A stretch of DNA of 64,000 nucleotides from Streptomyces sp. BK208. Lineage in GTDB: Bacteria; Actinomycetota; Actinomycetes; Streptomycetales; Streptomycetaceae. Within the stretch, counting starts at the first letter, position 1. Every line of letters starts with the position of its first letter. Both the position numbers and the translations under genes were made by a program. Below are positions 53,035 through 62,631 of this stretch, one piece after another. Below the pieces are notes generated by a model, which worked only from the letters and a program-made list of their open reading frames with translations, searched no databases and was not told where the DNA came from. Location: the NCBI RefSeq assembly GCF_004364245.1, contig NZ_SOAV01000001.1, positions 434,001 through 498,000 of the forward strand, given 5' to 3'.

Positions 53035-53469
53035 TCAGAACGTGAAGACGCTCTCGCTTCCCGCGTTCTTCACGCACTCGTTGGCGAAGGTGCGCTCGTA
53101 GGAGAGGCGCCGGCCCTGCCAGACCCCCTCGACGGTGACGACCACGGGGGCGTACTCCCGGGTGCACATCACCGAGTCCTCGGCGGCGAGGACGCTCGGG
53201 TCCCCGCCCGCGGCGCGCAGTTCCGCGCAGGCCGCGGGGGCCGCGGGGTGGGTTCCGGAAGCCGTCGGGGCGCAGGTCAGGGTGACCGCGCGCAGGGGTG
53301 CGGCGGTGGCAGCGCTCTCTCCGTGTCCCACGGTCAGCACCAGGGCCGAGGGGGCGTAGAGCGACGCGGGGGCGTTGGCCGGGGAGGCAAGGGAGGCCCC
53401 GGCGAGGGGCCCGCAGACGGCGGTGGCCGTCAGGCCCAGAGTCGCTGCCCAGCGCGCGGTGTTCCGCAT
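53035..53469 (-). CDS. Subtilisin inhibitor-like (SSI) protease inhibitor
   Basis: 144 residues with a signal peptide to about 33 ([11 protein letters not shown]) and an SSI-type mature part ([32 protein letters not shown]). Four Cys (66, 81, 102, 132) make the two family disulphides. The reactive loop reads CTREYAPV, so P1 is Arg104 and P1' is Glu105; the prototype SSI has Met at P1. Arg implies inhibition of trypsin-like enzymes. The ATG nine bases from GGAAGG was chosen. Upstream a perfect AdpA-like site occurs at 53694. An imperfect hairpin at 52967-53001 may terminate it. Confidence 0.9.
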   Translation of the reverse strand: MRNTARWAATLGLTATAVCGPLAGASLASPANAPASLYAPSALVLTVGHGESAATAAPLRAVTLTCAPTASGTHPAAPAACAELRAAGGDPSVLAAEDSVMCTREYAPVVVTVEGVWQGRRLSYERTFANECVKNAGSESVFTF

Positions 53470-53628
53470 TGTGTGCATCCTTCCGCTCGTTTCGAGGGTG
53501 ATGCCGGCCCGGCTCGGTCGGTGCCGGAACGGCGAGCGCGAGTCTGCCGAGTCCGGCACCGAAACTCATCTCGACCCCATGGATTTCGGTAACCTTGGGT
53601 ATTCAATCAGTGGCGCGAAGTCACGAAA

Positions 53629-53642
53629 TTGGAACGTTCCAA
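53629..53642. promoter_or_regulatory. 14-bp perfect palindrome (LacI-like)
   Basis: TTGGAACGTTCCAA, perfect, with the central CG typical of LacI-family sites. It sits in an A+T-rich pocket (about 53571-53710) between the leftward SSI gene and the rightward flavoenzyme gene, 160 bases from the first and 185 from the second. Confidence 0.45.
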
Positions 53643-53693
53643 GTCCGGATCTGCGCGTTTCTTGATCGATTATTGAGATCAGAACTGGCCGAA

Positions 53694-53703
53694 TGGCGTG
53701 ATC
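53694..53703. promoter_or_regulatory. Candidate AdpA box
   Basis: TGGCGTGATC fits the AdpA consensus TGGCSNGWWY at all positions; a second site TGGCGCGAAG (53611-53620) fits 9 of 10. AdpA controls the SSI-type inhibitor gene in S. griseus. The consensus is degenerate, so a chance match is possible. Confidence 0.35.
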
Positions 53704-53826
53704 CACACCTTCGCCAATAGGCCGGAAACATCCCTGAAACAGACCCGTCGACCCCGACGGCCGCCCTTTCGTACCCGCGGGTAGGGTGCCGGCAGCGCGA
53801 GCCCGACGAGGAGAGGCGGACCCGGG

Positions 53827-54996
53827 ATGCCGAAGCACTGGGCGGATTTCCAGTACGAGATCTATCTGAACGGCATGACGGGCGCGGTCCCGCGGCTGCC
53901 CACCGACCTGACCCGGCTGGAGGAGCTGACCGAGCGGCGCCTGGGCCCCGGCCCCTTCGGGTACGTCGCGGGAAGTGCCGGCGACGGCAGCACCGCCCGG
54001 GCCAACCGGGCGGCGCTGGACAGGCACCGGATCGTTCCGCGCATGCTGCGGGACGTGCACGAGCGCGACCTGCGCGTCGAGGTCCTGGGCCGCGAACTGC
54101 CCGCCCCGCTGGCGCTGGCGCCGGTCGGCGTCCTGTCGATCATGCACCCGGACGCGGAGCCCGCCGCCGCCCGGGCCGCCGCCGCCCAGGGCGTGCCGTA
54201 CATCCTCTCCTCCGCCTCCAGCACGCCCATGGAGCAGGTCGCCGAGGCGATGGGGGACGCCGAGCGCTGGTTCCAGCTGTACTGGCCGAAGGACCGCGAG
54301 GTGGCGCGCAGCTTCCTGGCCCGTGCCCGGGCGGCCGGGTACACCGCGCTGTTCGTCACGCTGGACACGCCGCTGCTGTCCTGGCGCCCGCGCGACCTCG
54401 ACCAGGCGTACCTGCCCTTCCTGCACGGGGTGGGCACCGCCAACTACTTCTCGGACCCGGCCTTCCGCGCCGGGCTGGCGAAGCCGGTGCACGAGGATCC
54501 GAACGCGGCGGTGATGCATTTCGTCGGCATGTTCTCCGATCCCGCCAAGTCCTGGCCCGACCTGGCGTTCCTGCGGGAGAACTGGGACGGCCCGATCGTC
54601 CTCAAGGGCGTCCTGCACCCGGACGACGCCCGGCTCGCCGCCGACGCCGGGATGGACGGCGTGGTCGTCTCCAACCACGGCGGCCGTCAGGTGGCCGGGT
54701 CCGTCGCGGCGGCCGACGCCCTGCCGCGGGTGGTGGAGGCGGTCGGCGACCGGCTGACCGTCCTCTTCGACAGCGGTGTCCGCACCGGCGACGACGTCTT
54801 CAAGGCCCTCGCGCTCGGTGCGCGGGCGGTCCTCCTGGGCCGTCCCTACGCCTACGGACTCGGCCTGGACGGCCAGGCCGGTGTCGAGCACGTGATCCGC
54901 TGCCTGCTCGCCGAACTCGACCTCACCCTGGCCCTGTCCGGGCACGCCTCACCGGCCACGCCGGGGCCCGCCGACCTCGTCGAGGACCCGGCGTGA
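53827..54996 (+). CDS. FMN-dependent alpha-hydroxy-acid oxidase, lactate 2-monooxygenase-like
   Basis: 389 residues. FMN-binding TIM-barrel with LALAPVGVLSIMHPDAEPAA, QLYWPKD, VTLDTPLLSWRPRDL, catalytic His in VVVSNHGGRQVAGS, and a phosphate-binding end (FDSGVRTGDDVFKALALGAR). Closest to lactate 2-monooxygenase and related oxidases rather than lactate dehydrogenases, judged by the N-terminal FQYEIYLNGMTG. It would oxidise L-lactate or a similar hydroxy acid. Good ribosome site GAGGAGAGGCGG. Downstream the leftward RICIN gene converges. Confidence 0.86.
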   Translation: MPKHWADFQYEIYLNGMTGAVPRLPTDLTRLEELTERRLGPGPFGYVAGSAGDGSTARANRAALDRHRIVPRMLRDVHERDLRVEVLGRELPAPLALAPVGVLSIMHPDAEPAAARAAAAQGVPYILSSASSTPMEQVAEAMGDAERWFQLYWPKDREVARSFLARARAAGYTALFVTLDTPLLSWRPRDLDQAYLPFLHGVGTANYFSDPAFRAGLAKPVHEDPNAAVMHFVGMFSDPAKSWPDLAFLRENWDGPIVLKGVLHPDDARLAADAGMDGVVVSNHGGRQVAGSVAAADALPRVVEAVGDRLTVLFDSGVRTGDDVFKALALGARAVLLGRPYAYGLGLDGQAGVEHVIRCLLAELDLTLALSGHASPATPGPADLVEDPA

Positions 54997-55051
54997 GGGT
55001 GCGGTGGCGCCGCCCGGCACATCCCTGACGGCGCCACCCGGTGCGCAGCCC

Positions 55052-56653
55052 TCAGCGACCGGACAGGTCGACGGCCCGCGCTCCCGGGGCGTCGGTGCGG
55101 GCGATCGACAGGGAGCCCTCCGCCGCCACTGCCGGTTCGGTGCTCCAGCGCTGGTCGTCGGAGCCGTCGTGCACCTTGACGACGACGTCGGCGTCCGGCG
55201 CCCGGGTGGTGGTGGCGAGCGCCAGCAGTTTCTGGCCGCGCGGCACCAGCTCCCCCTGCCCCGTGAGGTCGTAGCGCACGTCGTCGCCCCGCTCGGTGCC
55301 CTCGTCGGCGCAGGTACCGAGAATGACGACTCCGGCGTCCGCCCGCGAGTCCAGACACAGCCCCGGATCGGCGACGCTGCGCAGGAGCCCGTCCTCCTCG
55401 TGGGTCCACTGCTGGGTCCACGCCTGCGAGCACTTCACCACCCGGGCGGCGGCCCCGGCCCTCGGTTCCCCCCGCACGTCCAGGCACAGGTCCGCGGCGA
55501 CGTTGCGCAGCCGTACGGGGTCGGCCGACGCGGGCATCCCGGCCGTGCCGGGAGGCCGGGGGCGGCTCGTCGCGGACGTCTCGCCGTCGACCGCGCTGGT
55601 GGAGGCGGCCGGGTCGGCGCCCCCGCCGTCGTAGGACCACACGCTCACCACGAGCACGACGGCCAGCACGCCGGCCGACGCGGCGCCGAACTGCCTGAGC
55701 AGTGACCGGCCCGAGCGCGGCCGTACCGGTGTCCTGCGCAGGGGTACGGGGACCCGGGCGAGCAGCCCGGGGCGCGCGCCGCGATGCCGGGCGGCGCCCT
55801 TGGCCAGCGTGCCGAGCGTCGCGCGCGCCGGGCGGGAGTCGAGATAGCGGCGTGCGCCCCAGCCGAGCACCGCCTCGGCGATCAGCGTGCCCAGCTCCCC
55901 TTCGAACTGGCCGAGCTGGTCGGCGGCATGCCGGCAGTGACGGCAGTCCGCCAGGTGCTTGCGCACATCCGGCAGCAGGGCGCCGCCCCGGCGGATCGGG
56001 ACGTCGAGCAGCCGGCTGTGGAAGCGGCACTCCTGGCTCGGCGCCAGCTGCCTGTGGGCGTGCAGACATCCCTCGCGGAATTTCTCACGCGCCTGTTCGA
56101 GAGTGGCCGACGCGGTGTCGGTATCCATGCCGAGCAGACCCGCCGGGACGCTTATGGGCTCGCCTTCGACCTCCGTGTGCCACAGCAAACAACGGGCCGG
56201 TCCGGGAAGAGAGGCGAATGCCCGGGCCGCCAGCGTGCGGTTTTCCGGGGTCAGGGACTTCGCCGCCCGCATACCGCGTCCGCCGGCCGGTTTGAGCAAC
56301 TGCGGCAGGATGCCGGATATCGCGTCGTCGGCGGACCACTGGCGGACCGTGTCGCGCACGGCGACCAGCAGGCGCGGACGCAGCGCGGTGGCCGGTTCGC
56401 CCTGGGCCAGACGGTCCAGCACCCGGTGCCAGGCGGCAGCGGTGACCATGGCGGCGACCTGGGACGACGTGGCGAGGCAGATGGCCGCGTAGTCGTGCGC
56501 GGGCTGCCAGTGGCGAGCCATGAGCAGCGCGGCGATCCGGGCGGCCTCGGTCTCCGGGCCGTCCCGCAGTCGGGCGGCCAGCAACTCGTCGGACTCCCCG
56601 GGACCCCCGCCGGTGGGCGGGTGGGCGGGCCGAGGGGGGTGGGGGGTGGGCAC
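55052..56653 (-). CDS. Sigma-like / zinc-finger / ricin-type lectin membrane protein
   Basis: 533 residues. N-terminal half (1-190) has the size and helical pattern of an ECF sigma factor core, with QPAHDYAAICLATSSQVAAM. Then a zinc-finger anti-sigma motif HLADCRHCRHAADQ (about 230-245), one transmembrane helix (about 320-345, FGAASAGVLAVVLVVSVWSY), and an outer beta-trefoil ricin B domain (about 380-530) with LCLDVRGEP, LCLDSRADAGVV and QRWSTEP repeats. So a sugar-binding outer domain is linked to a transcription-factor-like inner part. GTG start with AAGGA nine bases upstream. Confidence 0.78.
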   Translation of the reverse strand: MPTPHPPRPAHPPTGGGPGESDELLAARLRDGPETEAARIAALLMARHWQPAHDYAAICLATSSQVAAMVTAAAWHRVLDRLAQGEPATALRPRLLVAVRDTVRQWSADDAISGILPQLLKPAGGRGMRAAKSLTPENRTLAARAFASLPGPARCLLWHTEVEGEPISVPAGLLGMDTDTASATLEQAREKFREGCLHAHRQLAPSQECRFHSRLLDVPIRRGGALLPDVRKHLADCRHCRHAADQLGQFEGELGTLIAEAVLGWGARRYLDSRPARATLGTLAKGAARHRGARPGLLARVPVPLRRTPVRPRSGRSLLRQFGAASAGVLAVVLVVSVWSYDGGGADPAASTSAVDGETSATSRPRPPGTAGMPASADPVRLRNVAADLCLDVRGEPRAGAAARVVKCSQAWTQQWTHEEDGLLRSVADPGLCLDSRADAGVVILGTCADEGTERGDDVRYDLTGQGELVPRGQKLLALATTTRAPDADVVVKVHDGSDDQRWSTEPAVAAEGSLSIARTDAPGARAVDLSGR

Positions 56654-56920
56654 TGAGATGTTTCCTTCCCACGCGCAGGTGACTCAGAAGTTCCGAGCGC
56701 CGAAAAGGACCCACGGATTGGTGTGTACCTCTTGGACGCGGCACGGGAGGCGTGAATTCGCCACGGCGAATTCTGACCCGGCCCGTCAAAGCGCGTGCGA
56801 GACCCGGCCTTTGCCCCCCGCACGGGTGCTTCACTGTCGCACAAACCACTCATGGTCAACAAGGCGACCGGACAACATCGGCCGCCTTTGAAAGATGGTC
56901 AGAATCCCGGGCACGCCGAG

Positions 56921-56968
56921 AGGGCCGTACCGGCATTCCGCATTTCTCCGCGGAAGCGGCACGGCCCT
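56921..56968 (-). terminator. Imperfect hairpin after the GH9 gene
   Basis: AGGGCCGT and ACGGCCCT (8 bp, plus partly paired flanks GAG/CTC and CCGC/GCGG inside). It lies about 40 bases past the GH9 stop on the leftward strand. The 56654-57009 gap upstream of the RICIN gene otherwise shows no gene. Confidence 0.45.
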
Positions 56969-57009
56969 CGGGTGCGGGGCGCCGGGATCAGGGCGCCGGG
57001 ATCAACCGG

Positions 57010-59253
57010 TCATCCCTGGTCCGCCACGAAGGAGGCCATCCGGGCCAGCGCGGCGTTCCAGTTGATCGTGTGTTCGTTGGTCGACCAGGACTGGATGTCG
57101 TCGATGAAGCAGAACTGACCGACACAGCCCTGGAGTTTGCTCTGCGCGTAGGGGTCCTGGATGCTCGAGTTCGGACCGCCGGACAGGGTGCCGTCGGGCG
57201 GTGCGGGGAGCTTCGGGTCGAGCTGGTGGGCGTACCAGCGACTGTGCTGGTTGTGCGCGTTGGCCTCGCCGTACCCGGTGACGTAGGACATGTTCAGCGC
57301 GTTGCGGCCGAGGATGTAGTCCATGCTCTGGACGGCGCCGTCACGGTACTTGGAGCCACCGGTGATGTCGTAGGCGGTGGCGAGGACGACGGCGTTGTTC
57401 AGGACCTGGTGGCTGGAGCCCCAGTCGTAGACGTTGCCCGCGGGGGCGTAGGGCATGCCGTACGGGTGCGCCTTCAGCGTGGCCAGGTAGCCGTCGGCGC
57501 CCTCCACGACGGAGCGGCGGACCTTGTCCCGGCCGGGGAGGCGGCTGGGGACGGTCGCCAGGTCGAGGCGGGCGGGGGCCGCGGTGCTCGCCCAGTCGAA
57601 GCTGATCGGCCCGAAGACGTCGGCCGTGTGCACCGGGGAGTTCAGCACGTACTCCTTGAAGTCACGCTCCCCCGTAGTCAGGTACAGCTCGGCCGCGGCC
57701 CAGTAGAAGTCGTCGGCGACCTTGGCGTCGGGGTAGGCGCCGCCGCCGATGCCGTCGTTCTCGTCGGCGAGCAGGTCGGGGTGGGCGAGCGCCGCCTTCC
57801 AGGCGGTGCGGGCCGCGTCGAGCGCCTCGGCGGCGAACTCGCGGTCGTAGGGGCGGTACAGGCGGGCGGCCTGGGCGGCCGTCGCCGCCAGGTTGAGGGT
57901 CGCCGCGGTGGTCGGCGGGTGCAGCTCGCGCTTCTGCGGGTCGTCGCTCGGCAGCAGCGGCAGCCCGGTCCACTGCTCGTCGTGGATCTTGTGGTGGGCC
58001 ATCCCCGCCAGCGGCTGCCCGTCCGGCACCTGCATCTTCAGCAGGAAGTCCAGCTCCCAGCGGGCCTCGTCGAGGATGTCCGGCACCTTGTTGCCGCTCT
58101 CGGGGATACGGAGCGATCCGTCGCCGAGCTTCGAGGGCTGCCCGGTGCGGGCGTGCAGCGAGCGCTCGTACGTGCTCAGCAGTTCCCAGGTGGAGATGCC
58201 GCCGTTGACCACGTACTTGCCGTGGTCGCCCGCGTCGTACCAGCCGCCGGAGACGTCCAGGGTGTAGTCGCACTCGCCGGGCCGGCAGGGCACCTCGGTG
58301 TCGCCCTGGTTCGGCGCCGTGCCGACGTGTCCGGCGGGGCGGCCGTAGCCGGGGCGGAGTTCGTCGCTGATCGCGATGCCGCTGCGCTGCGTGTAGTAGT
58401 ACTTCGCGGAGTCCAGGCGCAGCCGCTCGTAGGCGGCGGTGCCGATGTCGAAGGGACGGCTGGTCTCGCCGTCGGCGACCAGCGTGTATCCCTCGCCCCG
58501 CGTCCTGTAGCGGCCGAAGTCGATCGAGTGGACGTTCTGCCCGGAGGAGGCGTCGACGCCGCGCGGCACGCTCCAGCCGTCGGCGACGACCCGTCCGGCG
58601 CCGTTCTTCAGCTGCCAGCGCAGGCGGGAGGTGGCGTCGGTGACGAGCGTGGCGTTCTTCGGTCCGGACGGCAGGTAGGCGACCTGGTTGACCCGGACCC
58701 GCGGTCCGGTGTCCGGCACGTACGGCTCGGGTGCCACACCGCCCAGCAGCGACACGTCGTCCACGCAGAACCGCCAGGCGTCGGGCGTGCCGCCGAGCTG
58801 GAAGCCGACCTGCCCCTGGGTGGTGTCGACGGGCGAGGTGAAGGTGTACGAGTAGGTGTTGCCGGAGACGCTCAGCTGCGGGCTGATCTCGTAGTAGGTG
58901 TCGTACGGGGACACCGACAGGCCGACGATCGCCCGGACCACGTGGTCGGCGGGCGTACCGGTGGCGGTGAAGGAGAACTTGTACGACTCCCCCGCCACCA
59001 GGGTGACGTCGTTCTGGCCGAGCGCCGCGTCCCAGCGGTTGGCGGTGCCGCCGGGGGCGTCGGCGCACAGCCGGCCGTCGGTCACGGCCGCGGTGACGTT
59101 GCTGCTCGTCCACCAGGAATCGGTGCCGTTGTCGAAGGTGCCGTTCCTGACCTGCTCGGTCTCCTCGGCGCCGGCCGGGGCGGCGGGCAGCGCGGTGACG
59201 GCCGCCGCCAGCAGGGCCGTCAGGGAGACGAGCGCGGTTCTGCGTCTTTTCAC
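57010..59253 (-). CDS. Secreted GH9 endoglucanase/cellulase
   Basis: 747 residues. Signal peptide (about 1-30, [20 protein letters not shown] to PAGAEETEQ), a CBM4/9-like carbohydrate-binding domain (about 32-175, [20 protein letters not shown]), an N-terminal Ig-like domain (about 190-280) and the GH9 (alpha/alpha)6 domain: nucleophile Asp in [14 protein letters not shown] and acid Glu in [14 protein letters not shown]. It cleaves cellulose or mixed-linkage glucans outside the cell. GTG start after GAGGAG. A perfect CebR box lies 38 bases upstream, so it is induced by cellobiose by inference. Confidence 0.92.
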   Translation of the reverse strand: MKRRRTALVSLTALLAAAVTALPAAPAGAEETEQVRNGTFDNGTDSWWTSSNVTAAVTDGRLCADAPGGTANRWDAALGQNDVTLVAGESYKFSFTATGTPADHVVRAIVGLSVSPYDTYYEISPQLSVSGNTYSYTFTSPVDTTQGQVGFQLGGTPDAWRFCVDDVSLLGGVAPEPYVPDTGPRVRVNQVAYLPSGPKNATLVTDATSRLRWQLKNGAGRVVADGWSVPRGVDASSGQNVHSIDFGRYRTRGEGYTLVADGETSRPFDIGTAAYERLRLDSAKYYYTQRSGIAISDELRPGYGRPAGHVGTAPNQGDTEVPCRPGECDYTLDVSGGWYDAGDHGKYVVNGGISTWELLSTYERSLHARTGQPSKLGDGSLRIPESGNKVPDILDEARWELDFLLKMQVPDGQPLAGMAHHKIHDEQWTGLPLLPSDDPQKRELHPPTTAATLNLAATAAQAARLYRPYDREFAAEALDAARTAWKAALAHPDLLADENDGIGGGAYPDAKVADDFYWAAAELYLTTGERDFKEYVLNSPVHTADVFGPISFDWASTAAPARLDLATVPSRLPGRDKVRRSVVEGADGYLATLKAHPYGMPYAPAGNVYDWGSSHQVLNNAVVLATAYDITGGSKYRDGAVQSMDYILGRNALNMSYVTGYGEANAHNQHSRWYAHQLDPKLPAPPDGTLSGGPNSSIQDPYAQSKLQGCVGQFCFIDDIQSWSTNEHTINWNAALARMASFVADQG

Positions 59254-59290
59254 GTCCGGGCTCCTCGGGGGAGGTGGCGCTCGCCGGGAA

Positions 59291-59304
59291 TGGGAGCGCT
59301 CCCA
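59291..59304. promoter_or_regulatory. CebR operator
   Basis: TGGGAGCGCTCCCA, the exact CebR consensus of streptomycetes, 38 bases before the GH9 start. CebR, a LacI-type repressor released by cellobiose, is expected to bind here; its gene is not in the window. Confidence 0.85.
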
Positions 59305-59353
59305 AATGCGGTCGCAGGCCATGCTTGTGGCAGACATGACACGCAGTCAACGG

Positions 59354-59391
59354 TCCGGACGGGACCGGTTTGCCGACCGGTCCCGTCCGGA
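59354..59391 (-). terminator. Perfect 16-bp hairpin terminator
   Basis: TCCGGACGGGACCGGT, loop TTGCCG, ACCGGTCCCGTCCGGA with no mismatch, 15 bases past the GH2 stop. It separates the GH2 and GH9 transcripts although both run leftward. Confidence 0.85.
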
Positions 59392-59406
59392 GCGCGAGGC
59401 GGCGGC

Positions 59407-62400
59407 TCAGGCGGCGGGCGCCTCCAGGCGGCTGACGCGGATCGCTCCCCGCGTTTCACCGGGGTGGCGGCTGGTGAGCGTGAGGCGGACCCGGGAGCCG
59501 CGCTGCCGGTCGAAGGTGACGACGGTGGGCGCGTCGGAGGCGGTGGCCCAGTCGGTCCGCGTCCCCCGCGCCGCCCGCCAGGTGTGGCCGTCCCAGACGG
59601 CCACCTCGACGCCCGCGGGCAGGCTGTGGGCGTCGTCCACGGTGAAGGAGACCTCGATCCGGTCGTAGGCGCGGGTGCGTCCGTGGTCGACCGAGATCCA
59701 GTCCTCGGCGCGGGCTCCGTCGAAGGCGGGCAGCAGGGCGGTGGCGTCCTTGTGGAAGCCGTTGGACCAGCCGGTGGCCGGGTCTCCGTCCAGCATGGCG
59801 GCGGGCAGGGTGCCGGGCCGGCCGGAGTAGCTCGCGTCCGCGTACGGGTGGTCCGCGGGCGCCGGGTGCTCGGGGCGGAACGCGGGGGCCGGTGTGGTCG
59901 CCCGGTCCGCCGCCCGCCGGGCGCGGACCGTCGCCGTGCCGGAGCGCAGCCCCTCCGCCCGGGCCGTCACCCGGACCGTGCCCGGCCGGGTGCCGGACCG
60001 CACGATGGCCAGCGCCATGCCGTGGAAGGCGGTGCGGGTACTGGCCTGGTAGCGCTCGGCGCTCTCCTGGCGGCCGTTGTCGACACCGGCCAGTGAGCCG
60101 CCGGCGACGCCGAAGGAGATCAGGTGCTCGGCTCCGGGCACCACCACCCCGTGCCGGTCGACCACCTCGGCGGTCACGAAGACCAGGGAGCGGCCGTCCG
60201 CCGCGACGCTCTCGCGGTCCGGGGTGAGGCGCAGGGCGTGCGGCGCCTGGGCGGTGCGCAGCACGTCGGTGGCGACCGTCCTGCCGCCGCGCCGGGCGAC
60301 CGCCTTCAGCTCGCCCGCCTCGAAGGGCACCCTCCAGGTCAGGTGCAGCTTGCCCGCGCTCCCGTTGGGGCTGGTGTAACTGCCGGGGTAGGGGCCGTCG
60401 GTGAAGGTCTTGTCGTCCCCGGTGGCCTCGGTGGTCTCCAGGTAGGCCCGGCCGTCGACGGTGCGCTTCCGGTCGAAGCGACGGGTGCCGAGGGACTTCC
60501 CGTTCAGGTACAGCTCCACGGTGTCCACATTGCTGTACGCCCAGACCTCGACGGTGTCGCCCGCGCGGTGGTTCCAGGTCGCCGGCAGCAGGTGGACCAT
60601 CGGCTCCTCGGTCCACTGGCTGCGGAACAGGTGGTACATGTCCTTCGGGAACCCGGCCGTGTCGACCGCGCCGAAGAAGGACGCCTTCACCGGGAAGACG
60701 TCGTACGGCGTGGGCTCCCCGATGTAGTCGATGCCGGACCACAGGAACTGCCCGGCGAACCACTTGCGGTCCCGGTCCTTCTTGTGGCCGTACTCGCCGC
60801 TCATCGTCCAGGAGGCGAGGTTGTTGTCGTAGGAGGAGGTGGCCCGCCCGCCCGGTGTGTGGTTCTCGCCGGTGTTGAGGTGCTCCGGCTCCTGGTAGGT
60901 GCCGCGCGTGGAGGTCTCGGAGGACGACTCGGACTCGAAGAGGAACAGGTGCGGGTAGGCCGTGTGCAGGTCGTCCACCGACTTGGCGGTGTTGTAGTTC
61001 AGGCCGAGTCCGTCCAGCTTGGCCAGCATCAGGTCGGCCGCGGAGCCCTTGGCCGGCATCCGGCGGTACTTGTCGGAGCCGATGACCAGCGGGCGGGTGG
61101 CGTCGGCGGCGCGGACGGCGTCGATGATGCGGTCGGCCATGGCGAGTCCGGCGGTGGCGGTGGAGTCGGGGATCTCGTTGCCGATGGACCACATGACGAC
61201 GGCGGGCGAGTTGCGGGCCGCGAGCACCATCTCGGTGGCGTCCCGCTCGCACCACTCGTCGAAGAACCGGCCGTAGTCGTAGCGGTTCTTGCCGGTGCGC
61301 CAGCAGTCGAAGGCCTCCACCAGCATGATGATGCCCAGTTCCTCGCAGACCTGGATCATCTCGGGCGAGGGCGGGTTGTGGGAGGTGCGGAAGGCGTTGA
61401 CGCCCATCGACCGCATGAGGGTCATCTGGCGGCGGATCGCGTCGATGCTCACCGCCGCGCCGAGTGCGCCGAGGTCGTGGTGCAGGTCGACGCCCTTGAT
61501 CTTGGCGTGCCTGCCGTTGAGGTGGAAGCCCTCGTCGGGGTCGACGTGGAAGGTCCGGATGCCGAACGGGGTGCGGTACGTGTCGACGGTCCGGCCGCCG
61601 ACGCGCAGTTCGGTGCGCAGGGTGTAGCGGTGCGGGCTCGAGAAGTCCCACAGGCTCGGGCGCGCGACGGTGAGTTCGTGGGTCTCGGACGCCGCGTCGG
61701 CGACGTCCACCGTGGAGGCGGTGCGGGCCACGGTGCGTCCGTCGGCGTCCTCGACCGCCGACCGCACCTCGACCTCGCATCCGGCGCCCGAGGCGTTCAC
61801 CACCGACGTCTCCACCCGGACGACGGCGCTGCCCTCGCTCACGCGCGGCGTGGTGACGTACGTGCCCCAGCGCCGTACGTGCACCGGTTCGGTGACGACG
61901 AGGCGGGCCTCGCGGTAGATGCCGCTGCCGGAGTACCAGCGGCTGCTGGGCAGCTGGTTGCGCACCTGGACGGCGAGGACGTTCTCGGTGCGGCCGTCGG
62001 TGTGCACCAGGCCGGTCAGGTCGAGGGCGAACCCGGTGTAGCCGTAGGGGTGGTGGCCGGCCTCCCGGCCGTTGCAGTGGACGCGGGAGTCCATGTAGAC
62101 GCCGTCGAACTCGACCGAGATCCGCTTCCCGGCGAACGCGGGCGGCAGCGTGAAGGCGAGGCGGTACCAGCCGAGGCCGCCGGGCAGGAAGCCGGTTCCG
62201 CCGGTGGTGCCGTGTTCGGTGGTGGGCGTCTGCTCGATGCTCCAGTCGTGCGGGACGGCGACCTCGCGCCACGCCGAGTCGTCGTGGGCGGGATCGGCGG
62301 CGCCCGTGGTGTCCTCGGCCGCTCCGTCGGCGTCGACCAGCCGGAAGCGCCAGCCGTCGCGCAGGGCGAGCGTGCGGCGGCCCGCGGAGTCCGCGGCCCC

Positions 62401-62493
62401 GTCCGCGGCCCACGCCGACGGGGCGGTAAACGCCGCCCCGGCCGCGGGCGCGGCGGCGGAGGCGATCAGAACCGTTCTACGCGTGACCGACAC
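59407..62493 (-). CDS. Tat-exported GH2 glycosidase (beta-galactosidase/mannosidase-like)
   Basis: 1028 residues. N terminus MSVTRRTVLIASAAAPAAGA has the twin-arginine motif, and ends near PSAWAADG. Then the GH2 N-terminal sandwich, Ig-like and TIM-barrel domains, with acid/base Glu in WSIGNEIPD and nucleophile Glu in LFESESSSE, then C-terminal Ig-like (LTPDRESVAADGRSLVFVTA) and F5/8-type discoidin domain (about 890-1028). It would release terminal beta-linked sugars from glycans outside the cell. GTG start with GGGAG. Its own operator at 62616 differs from the CebR box. Confidence 0.9.
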   Translation of the reverse strand: MSVTRRTVLIASAAAPAAGAAFTAPSAWAADGAADSAGRRTLALRDGWRFRLVDADGAAEDTTGAADPAHDDSAWREVAVPHDWSIEQTPTTEHGTTGGTGFLPGGLGWYRLAFTLPPAFAGKRISVEFDGVYMDSRVHCNGREAGHHPYGYTGFALDLTGLVHTDGRTENVLAVQVRNQLPSSRWYSGSGIYREARLVVTEPVHVRRWGTYVTTPRVSEGSAVVRVETSVVNASGAGCEVEVRSAVEDADGRTVARTASTVDVADAASETHELTVARPSLWDFSSPHRYTLRTELRVGGRTVDTYRTPFGIRTFHVDPDEGFHLNGRHAKIKGVDLHHDLGALGAAVSIDAIRRQMTLMRSMGVNAFRTSHNPPSPEMIQVCEELGIIMLVEAFDCWRTGKNRYDYGRFFDEWCERDATEMVLAARNSPAVVMWSIGNEIPDSTATAGLAMADRIIDAVRAADATRPLVIGSDKYRRMPAKGSAADLMLAKLDGLGLNYNTAKSVDDLHTAYPHLFLFESESSSETSTRGTYQEPEHLNTGENHTPGGRATSSYDNNLASWTMSGEYGHKKDRDRKWFAGQFLWSGIDYIGEPTPYDVFPVKASFFGAVDTAGFPKDMYHLFRSQWTEEPMVHLLPATWNHRAGDTVEVWAYSNVDTVELYLNGKSLGTRRFDRKRTVDGRAYLETTEATGDDKTFTDGPYPGSYTSPNGSAGKLHLTWRVPFEAGELKAVARRGGRTVATDVLRTAQAPHALRLTPDRESVAADGRSLVFVTAEVVDRHGVVVPGAEHLISFGVAGGSLAGVDNGRQESAERYQASTRTAFHGMALAIVRSGTRPGTVRVTARAEGLRSGTATVRARRAADRATTPAPAFRPEHPAPADHPYADASYSGRPGTLPAAMLDGDPATGWSNGFHKDATALLPAFDGARAEDWISVDHGRTRAYDRIEVSFTVDDAHSLPAGVEVAVWDGHTWRAARGTRTDWATASDAPTVVTFDRQRGSRVRLTLTSRHPGETRGAIRVSRLEAPAA

Positions 62494-62579
62494 GACGGAT
62501 CTCCCTCATAGGAACTCAGCAGAAATCAACAGCACTCAGCAGAACCCAGAAACACTCACAAGCGATCGCGAACAAACAG

Positions 62580-62610
62580 ATTCTGACGTCGCGCCCTATG
62601 CGCCCGTCAA
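62580..62610 (-). promoter_or_regulatory. Candidate promoter of the GH2 gene
   Basis: Leftward strand: TTGACG (62605-62610) and CAGAAT (62580-62585), with 19 bases between. About 87 bases before the GH2 start. The run CTCAGCAGAA occurs twice, 20 bases apart, in the transcribed leader (62517 and 62537). Confidence 0.4.
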
Positions 62611-62615
62611 GGGCA

Positions 62616-62631
62616 CAGAAAGCACTTTCTG
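62616..62631. promoter_or_regulatory. LacI-like operator of the GH2 gene
   Basis: CAGAAAG, CA, CTTTCTG: perfect 7-base arms, resembling the GAAAGCGCTTTC pattern of LacI-type sites. It is just upstream of the candidate -35, so repression or activation by a carbohydrate-sensing LacI protein is plausible. Confidence 0.5.
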
